DNA of 32,739 bases, taken from the IMG/VR virus record IMGVR_UViG_3300042355_001605, positions 1-32,739 of that record. The stretch is one strand, 5' to 3'. Shown here piece by piece: positions 29,246 to 32,739 of the stretch. Under the pieces are notes generated by a model. It was not told where the DNA came from. It ran no database searches and worked only from the letters and a program-made list of their open reading frames with translations. The DNA is from a virus. The translations under genes were made by a program, and so were the position numbers. The first letter of the stretch is position 1, and each line of letters begins with the position of its first letter.

Positions 29246-29725
29246 TTAGCGGAAATCGTTTGAAAGCATAAGGCGAGTACCGACAGCAACGTCGGCAGGG
29301 CCAGGGAGCGCTTGAATGAATTCAGCGCCTTCTCGGTTGAACCGATACCGAGCTTGCTCGGGATTTCGGTAATTGGGGACATACAGATGTAGGGCTAATC
29401 GATCCGTCTCGTATAAATAAATCGCCGTCCAAGTTTTCAGCGTGTCTCTGAAATCAGAGGTCGCAATCGTACGATCAACGTCACCGGCTATGCTCTCAAT
29501 ACGACTACGTGGGACGGTATTATTATTCACGCTGCCAGTCATGTCAGTGCGCTTTTCAGCCTCGTCGCACCGACCGATCTGTTCGACAATTTTCGAATAC
29601 CAGAACGAATCTTGGATGTTGTTGACAGCTTCCTCTAGACGCGCTTGGTCACCAGCCGGGACAGACGTCAGGTTATAACCTAGGTGCCAGCGGACTTTAG
29701 ACTTAAGGAAGGTATCGAGTTGCAT
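29246..29725 (-). CDS. Hypothetical neck/connector-region protein, 159 aa
   Basis: MQLDTFLKSKVRWHLGYNL followed by VPAGDQARLEEAVNNIQDS is a pattern (VRxHLGY near the start) I recall from head-tail adaptors of marine phages. The end (PEQARYRFNREGAEFIQAL and PADVAVGTRLMLSNDFR) looks conserved. No enzyme motif. Its position between the HhH gene and the transglycosylase fits a connector role. It is separated from the HhH gene by a 71-bp gap with a hairpin. Confidence 0.55.
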   Translation of the reverse strand: MQLDTFLKSKVRWHLGYNLTSVPAGDQARLEEAVNNIQDSFWYSKIVEQIGRCDEAEKRTDMTGSVNNNTVPRSRIESIAGDVDRTIATSDFRDTLKTWTAIYLYETDRLALHLYVPNYRNPEQARYRFNREGAEFIQALPGPADVAVGTRLMLSNDFR

Positions 29726-29741
29726 TACTGAAACGAAATGC

Positions 29742-29776
29742 GTTACAGGTACACCATCTCAGATGTACCCAGTAAC
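29742..29776. other. Imperfect 11-bp hairpin in the gap between two virion genes
   Basis: GTTAC-A-GGTACA (29742-29753) pairs with TGTACC-CA-GTAAC (29764-29776), loop of 10. No T-run on either side. It lies alone in a 71-bp gap and may be an RNA-processing or stability element. Confidence 0.45.
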
Positions 29777-29796
29777 ACACTAGCACGCGCAAATAA

Positions 29797-30237
29797 TTAC
29801 TCGACGCGAACTAAATTCTCTTTAAAAATTTCATCCCAGTCAACACGTTTGATACCCTTCAATTGCTCCAATCTTTGGAAACGTTCACCAGGCATCGACA
29901 TTTGAAGGTCTTTGATATCTCGCGCTGTTTTAAGTCCCACACCAGGAAGCGCATCCGCAATCTGTCGGGCGCTGGCGGTGTTGATATTCATCCGCGTATC
30001 TAACGGGAAGGTCTCCTTTTTCGTAGGAATCGCTGGGTTCACACCCTCTGACGCAAGTTGTGCGGTCAAGCGCTCTTCGGTCTTGATCTGCTCAGTGGTC
30101 GCATCCAGGTGCGGAACCAGATCAGATTCATCGATGTAAAGAACTTCATCTTGGGAATCGATGCACATGACGATCCCATCGCCGTGCTTCGCAATCATTT
30201 CCACCAAACCGCCGGTTACACGGTATTGATACAGCAT
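29797..30237 (-). CDS. Helix-hairpin-helix (ComEA-type) protein, 146 aa
   Basis: The C-terminal 65 residues form a ComEA-like HhH domain: MNINTASARQIADALPGVG, LKTARDIKDLQ, then GERFQRLEQLKGIKRVDWD. Such domains bind DNA backbone without sequence preference. The N-terminal 75 residues are beta-like (YQYRVTGGLVEMIAKHGDG; VMCIDSQDEVLYIDESDL). Placed near the capsid genes, it may contact packaged DNA at the portal or serve as a head-completion protein. Confidence 0.75.
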   Translation of the reverse strand: MLYQYRVTGGLVEMIAKHGDGIVMCIDSQDEVLYIDESDLVPHLDATTEQIKTEERLTAQLASEGVNPAIPTKKETFPLDTRMNINTASARQIADALPGVGLKTARDIKDLQMSMPGERFQRLEQLKGIKRVDWDEIFKENLVRVE

Positions 30238-30297
30238 CGTTGTAATTTTAGTCTCTGCTTAGCCTAACAAACTAAACCCAAACCAACAACAGGAAAC

Positions 30298-30323
30298 AAA
30301 AAAAGGGGCCCCGAAGAGCCCCT
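30298..30323 (-). terminator. Intrinsic terminator after the capsid-gene pair
   Basis: Read on the minus strand: a GC-rich stem AGGGGCTC/GGGCCCCT closed by a TTCG tetraloop, followed by seven T. It lies 22 nt past the stop of the 272-aa gene. It is the best terminator seen here and separates the capsid transcript from the downstream virion genes. Confidence 0.9.
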
Positions 30324-30344
30324 CCACTTGTATCGATTGACAGA

Positions 30345-31163
30345 TCAGCTGTCGGTGCCGCCCACTTGGGAAGCAAAATCGACGAAACCTTGGATATCGT
30401 TCCAGGACACGGCAGTAGCAGGACGCAGGTAGTTGACGCGGCACAGCAGGTAAGCAGCCTTACCGGCGGTCGAATCATCAGCGCTGATGTACACACCGTC
30501 GCCGTTCACGGAAGTATCAGTGATGGCGTTGACGTTGTAGACCTTGAACAGCTGGTCAGAGGTCACCTTGTAGAACATCGAGTTGGCAGCGTTAGCAGCC
30601 GTGATGCCAGCGGTGGTGACGGTGGTCCAGAAGGGCAGGTCGCCGTTGGTGGTGTCGCCAGTGCCCTGGGCAATGCCGGAAGCACCGATGGTCAGGCTGG
30701 AGCTAGCAGCAGCCAGACCGTTGGCCTGCGAGGAGGGGACGCCGAAGGGGCTACCCGAGTTGTCGGGACCCAGCAGCAGGACCTCGGTGTTGGTGCCGAG
30801 CAGGTCGGCAGTCACAGGGGAGGCAGGGAAACCAGCCAGGCCACCAGCGGGGATGTCCTGAGCCAGTGCCAGAGACGCACCGTAGATGTAAGCCGGGCGA
30901 TCAGCACTGGCTTGCACAGTCAGGGTGGTGCGGTTGTCACGCACCCGATCATCGGGACGACGGTCGGGGGAGGGGATGGTGATGTTGAAGCTCTTGTAGC
31001 TGGCCTTATCAGCAGAAAGGTTATCAATCTTGATGTAGCCAATCAGCTCGTAAGCTTCAACGCCAGGCCAGCCATACACACCTTCGGTGTTGTAGGAGGA
31101 GAGGCGGTTGATCTGATTACCGGGTTGCAGAATTGCACCGGCTTCTTCTTTGTAAGCAGCCAT
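30345..31163 (-). CDS. Abundant virion structural protein (decoration or second capsid protein candidate), 272 aa
   Basis: Beta/loop-rich with no signal. Starts MAAYKEEAGAILQPGNQIN, has GWPGVEAYELIGYIKIDN, a Ser/Gly/Ala-rich middle (ASSSLTIGASGIAQGTG) and ends WNDIQGFVDFASQVGG. It lies 18 nt from the capsid gene, has the strongest ribosome site in the window (AAAGGAGGT), and is followed by a strong terminator. The pairing with the capsid gene suggests a decoration protein. The exact role is inferred. Confidence 0.65.
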   Translation of the reverse strand: MAAYKEEAGAILQPGNQINRLSSYNTEGVYGWPGVEAYELIGYIKIDNLSADKASYKSFNITIPSPDRRPDDRVRDNRTTLTVQASADRPAYIYGASLALAQDIPAGGLAGFPASPVTADLLGTNTEVLLLGPDNSGSPFGVPSSQANGLAAASSSLTIGASGIAQGTGDTTNGDLPFWTTVTTAGITAANAANSMFYKVTSDQLFKVYNVNAITDTSVNGDGVYISADDSTAGKAAYLLCRVNYLRPATAVSWNDIQGFVDFASQVGGTDS

Positions 31164-31171
31164 TGTTAAGT

Positions 31172-31180
31172 ACCTCCTTT
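31172..31180 (-). promoter_or_regulatory. Consensus ribosome binding site of the 272-aa gene
   Basis: AAAGGAGGT on the minus strand, 8 nt before the ATG at 31163. This near-perfect anti-16S match is unusual here, where most starts have weak or no site, and implies heavy translation. Confidence 0.85.
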
Positions 31181-31181
31181 A

Positions 31182-32327
31182 TCACTCAGTAATGGTAAAG
31201 GCACAGGTCACGAAGTCCTTGTTCAGGTTCGCGAAACCGGCGTACAGCTGCCAAATCAGGATGATGAAGCGGCTGAAGTCATCGTTGTTGTTGATCAGAA
31301 CTTGAGCGTTCGGACCACCGATGCCCACACCCACAGCCTGAGGACCGAAGAACAGGGCAGGAGGAGTGTCGTGAGAAACAGAGCCGTCGCCGTCGTTGAT
31401 GTCAACGGTGATGGACTTGCTGGGGAAGTTGGTGGATTCGAAGAACCGCACACCTTCAAACACAAAGCCGGAAGGCATCACAGGTTCGCCAGCCACGAAC
31501 TGAGCTTGGCCAAACTGACCACCACCATAGATGGCGGCGTTAGGAGCCATGGCGCCCATCAGCGGGTTGGGAACGCCAGCGCCAGGATAGCGAGCCACTT
31601 CACGGAAGCCCTGGTCAGCACGCAGGTCCTTCATGAAGGAAGGATCAGCGATACAACGGTAGTAGCCGTCGGCGAACACAGGCACGTTGCGCTTGCGGAG
31701 GCTCTTCACAACGTTCAGAAGGTCGGTCTTAACGTTGAACTTGAAGCGCTCGGAAGCGTATTCGGTGGCGGTATAGGTAGCCAGAGTGGTCGAACCAGTC
31801 TTGGCGTGGTTGTTCGGATAGTAGTAACCACCCTGGGTGTCGGAGGACTGACCACGGGATTCGGCCTTGAACAGTTCGTCCAGGAACACGCGGTCGCGCC
31901 AGCGGCGGTAGTCATCCAGCAGGGTCAGCGAACCGATGGACTGGTGGAACATGTTGAGGTTCCCGGTGTCCAGCAGCAGACGCTGAGCGGTCATCAGAGT
32001 CTCGCGAGCAATCTTGAAGGTGCTCGGGAGGTTGGCATTGTTCGGGTCAGCAGGACCGGTGTACTCACGGAGAGACACCAGCACCTTGTCCTTCACGATG
32101 GACCGGCTGTTAGCAGTACCGATGGTTTGATCCTGGGTACGCTCACGGTTGGTCTTCGTACCGGGGTTACCCCAGAAGCGGTAACGATCCAGCTGAACGG
32201 TCTGACCAGGCTGTTTGGTGAAGTCGTGGACGACCACAGGCTCGCAAGCCATTTCCACGATATAAGCCGGATGGGGGCGGTACAGCTCCGCACCCAACAG
32301 CTTGGGAAAGTCGTTATCAATAAACAT
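31182..32327 (-). CDS. Major capsid protein, N4gp56-like
   Basis: The 381-aa product (MFIDNDFPKLLGAELYRPH) has features of the N4gp56-type capsid family: an N-terminal arm, VQLDRYRFWGNPGTK, a long helix region, then VFADGYYRCIADPSFMKDL, RADQGFREVARYPGAG and GFVFEGVRFFESTNFPS. These 'ADPxxxxDLRADxxF' and 'GVRFxEST' blocks recur in that family. Length is typical. It has a structured 5' leader, an extended -10-type promoter upstream and shares the terminator after the 272-aa gene, consistent with very high late expression. Family is judged by eye. Confidence 0.75.
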   Translation of the reverse strand: MFIDNDFPKLLGAELYRPHPAYIVEMACEPVVVHDFTKQPGQTVQLDRYRFWGNPGTKTNRERTQDQTIGTANSRSIVKDKVLVSLREYTGPADPNNANLPSTFKIARETLMTAQRLLLDTGNLNMFHQSIGSLTLLDDYRRWRDRVFLDELFKAESRGQSSDTQGGYYYPNNHAKTGSTTLATYTATEYASERFKFNVKTDLLNVVKSLRKRNVPVFADGYYRCIADPSFMKDLRADQGFREVARYPGAGVPNPLMGAMAPNAAIYGGGQFGQAQFVAGEPVMPSGFVFEGVRFFESTNFPSKSITVDINDGDGSVSHDTPPALFFGPQAVGVGIGGPNAQVLINNNDDFSRFIILIWQLYAGFANLNKDFVTCAFTITE

Positions 32328-32359
32328 GTTGGTTTCTCAGCGTAGGGAAAGCTGATACC

Positions 32360-32420
32360 TGAGATCAGGCGATCTCAAACTCAACAGCCAAAGCTGTTAA
32401 CTCTGGAACTGTTGGTTCCA
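32360..32420 (-). promoter_or_regulatory. Structured 5' leader of the capsid gene: three hairpins
   Basis: Three perfect stem-loops follow one another: TGGAAC/GTTCCA (32404-32420, loop TGTTG), AACAGC/GCTGTT (32383-32398, loop CAAA) and TGAGATC/GATCTCA (32360-32377, loop AGGC). All lie between the promoter-like -10 and the capsid ATG, with no T-run. Such leaders often protect an abundant mRNA. Confidence 0.5.
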
Positions 32421-32428
32421 TTAAAAAA

Positions 32429-32437
32429 ATTATAGCA
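32429..32437 (-). promoter_or_regulatory. Possible extended -10 promoter for the capsid gene
   Basis: TGCTATAAT on the minus strand is a perfect extended -10. No good -35 is seen at the right distance. Transcription would start near 32422, about 95 nt before the capsid ATG. Confidence 0.5.
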
Positions 32438-32458
32438 ATCCTTTATCAATCCGGATTA

Positions 32459-32731
32459 TTAAGCTTCCGGATTTACCATCACGGGATAATTGTATCCATC
32501 GAGCATATTGCCGGCAGAGTACATCATCGGCGCCATGGAGCCCATGGCGTGGTAAGGATTCACGTAGCCGTCTGCAGGCTGCATGTCAATCCGTGCCGCT
32601 TGAATCTCAGGATCAATCGCCCCGCCACCAGCTGCTTTCATAGCCAGCATCGCCCCAGCAGCTTGGGCTTCTGCCTGTTGCTTACGTTCAGTCGACTTCT
32701 TGACGGCTTTTTTGGCTTTAGATTTGTCCAT
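32459..32731 (-). CDS. Small basic-headed protein upstream of the capsid gene, 90 aa
   Basis: The first 25 residues are Lys/Glu-rich (MDKSKAKKAVKKSTERKQQ), then Ala/Gly (AMLAMKAAGGGAIDPEI), then a Met/Tyr/Asn-rich end (YHAMGSMAPMMYSAGNM). Its ATG follows a TAA in a TAATG overlap at the window edge, so another gene probably ends there. The place just upstream of the capsid gene would fit an internal or scaffold-associated protein, but this is a guess. Confidence 0.55.
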   Translation of the reverse strand: MDKSKAKKAVKKSTERKQQAEAQAAGAMLAMKAAGGGAIDPEIQAARIDMQPADGYVNPYHAMGSMAPMMYSAGNMLDGYNYPVMVNPEA

Positions 32732-32739
32732 TAGCGGCT

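Noticed and set aside
30366-31169. Open plus-strand frame of 267 codons opposite the 272-aa virion gene
   Set aside because: Antisense shadow of a highly expressed gene, Gly/Val/Ser-biased, and it starts inside the terminator-to-gene region without a ribosome site.
31302-32345. Open plus-strand frame of 347 codons opposite the capsid gene
   Set aside because: It mirrors the codon pattern of the capsid gene; the translated product is low-complexity Val/Gly/His and has no plausible motif.
1-32739. CRISPR array or diversity-generating retroelement near the fibre genes
   Set aside because: No regularly spaced direct repeats, no reverse transcriptase and no template/variable repeat pair were seen.

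Overview
The window looks like part of a cyanophage genome, most likely from a phage of a phycobilisome-containing host such as Synechococcus. The reasons are a small gene that aligns without gaps to cyanobacterial NblA (phycobilisome degradation adaptor), many small proteins of types I recall from marine cyanophages, and a tightly packed virion-gene block. No terminase, portal, polymerase, integrase or photosystem gene lies inside the window, so phage family and lifestyle cannot be settled here.

Layout: most genes, and nearly all virion genes, are on the minus strand. From right to left these are a small basic protein (32.7 kb), a probable N4gp56-like major capsid protein (31.2-32.3 kb), an abundant structural protein closed by a strong terminator (30.3-31.2 kb), a helix-hairpin-helix protein, a lytic transglycosylase, an unusual M23-like peptidase, a run of tiny coupled genes (25.5-27.9 kb), large tail or baseplate-like proteins (21.9-25.4 kb), tail fibres and an assembly chaperone (15.4-21.6 kb), and a lysis pair of putative holin and three-domain endolysin (13.8-15.4 kb).

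The 9.6-13.3 kb stretch is an accessory island: an nblA-like gene, a prolyl-4-hydroxylase-like 2OG-Fe(II) oxygenase, a Dps-like ferritin, two HNH endonucleases and two tRNA genes, UAA (leucine anticodon, short variable loop) and UGG (proline). The left third (2.3-8.7 kb) holds plus-strand genes of early or accessory type: an HNH/HTH protein, a PPC-like beta protein, a Phd/YefM-like orphan antitoxin, several unknowns, a phage Dam-like protein with a damaged catalytic motif, and a DUF1599 protein. Minus-strand small structural genes and a partial S74-type tail fibre sit among and beyond them.

Working together: plus-strand genes carry recognisable sigma70-type promoters (-35, 17-bp spacer, -10) just upstream of their start codons and are probably read early by host polymerase. 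The minus-strand block is probably late and is knitted together by stop-start overlaps. NblA-like, Dps-like and 2OG oxygenase products would act on host antenna proteins, iron or oxidative stress and hydroxylation; the endolysin, transglycosylase and M23-like proteins act on peptidoglycan at exit and entry.
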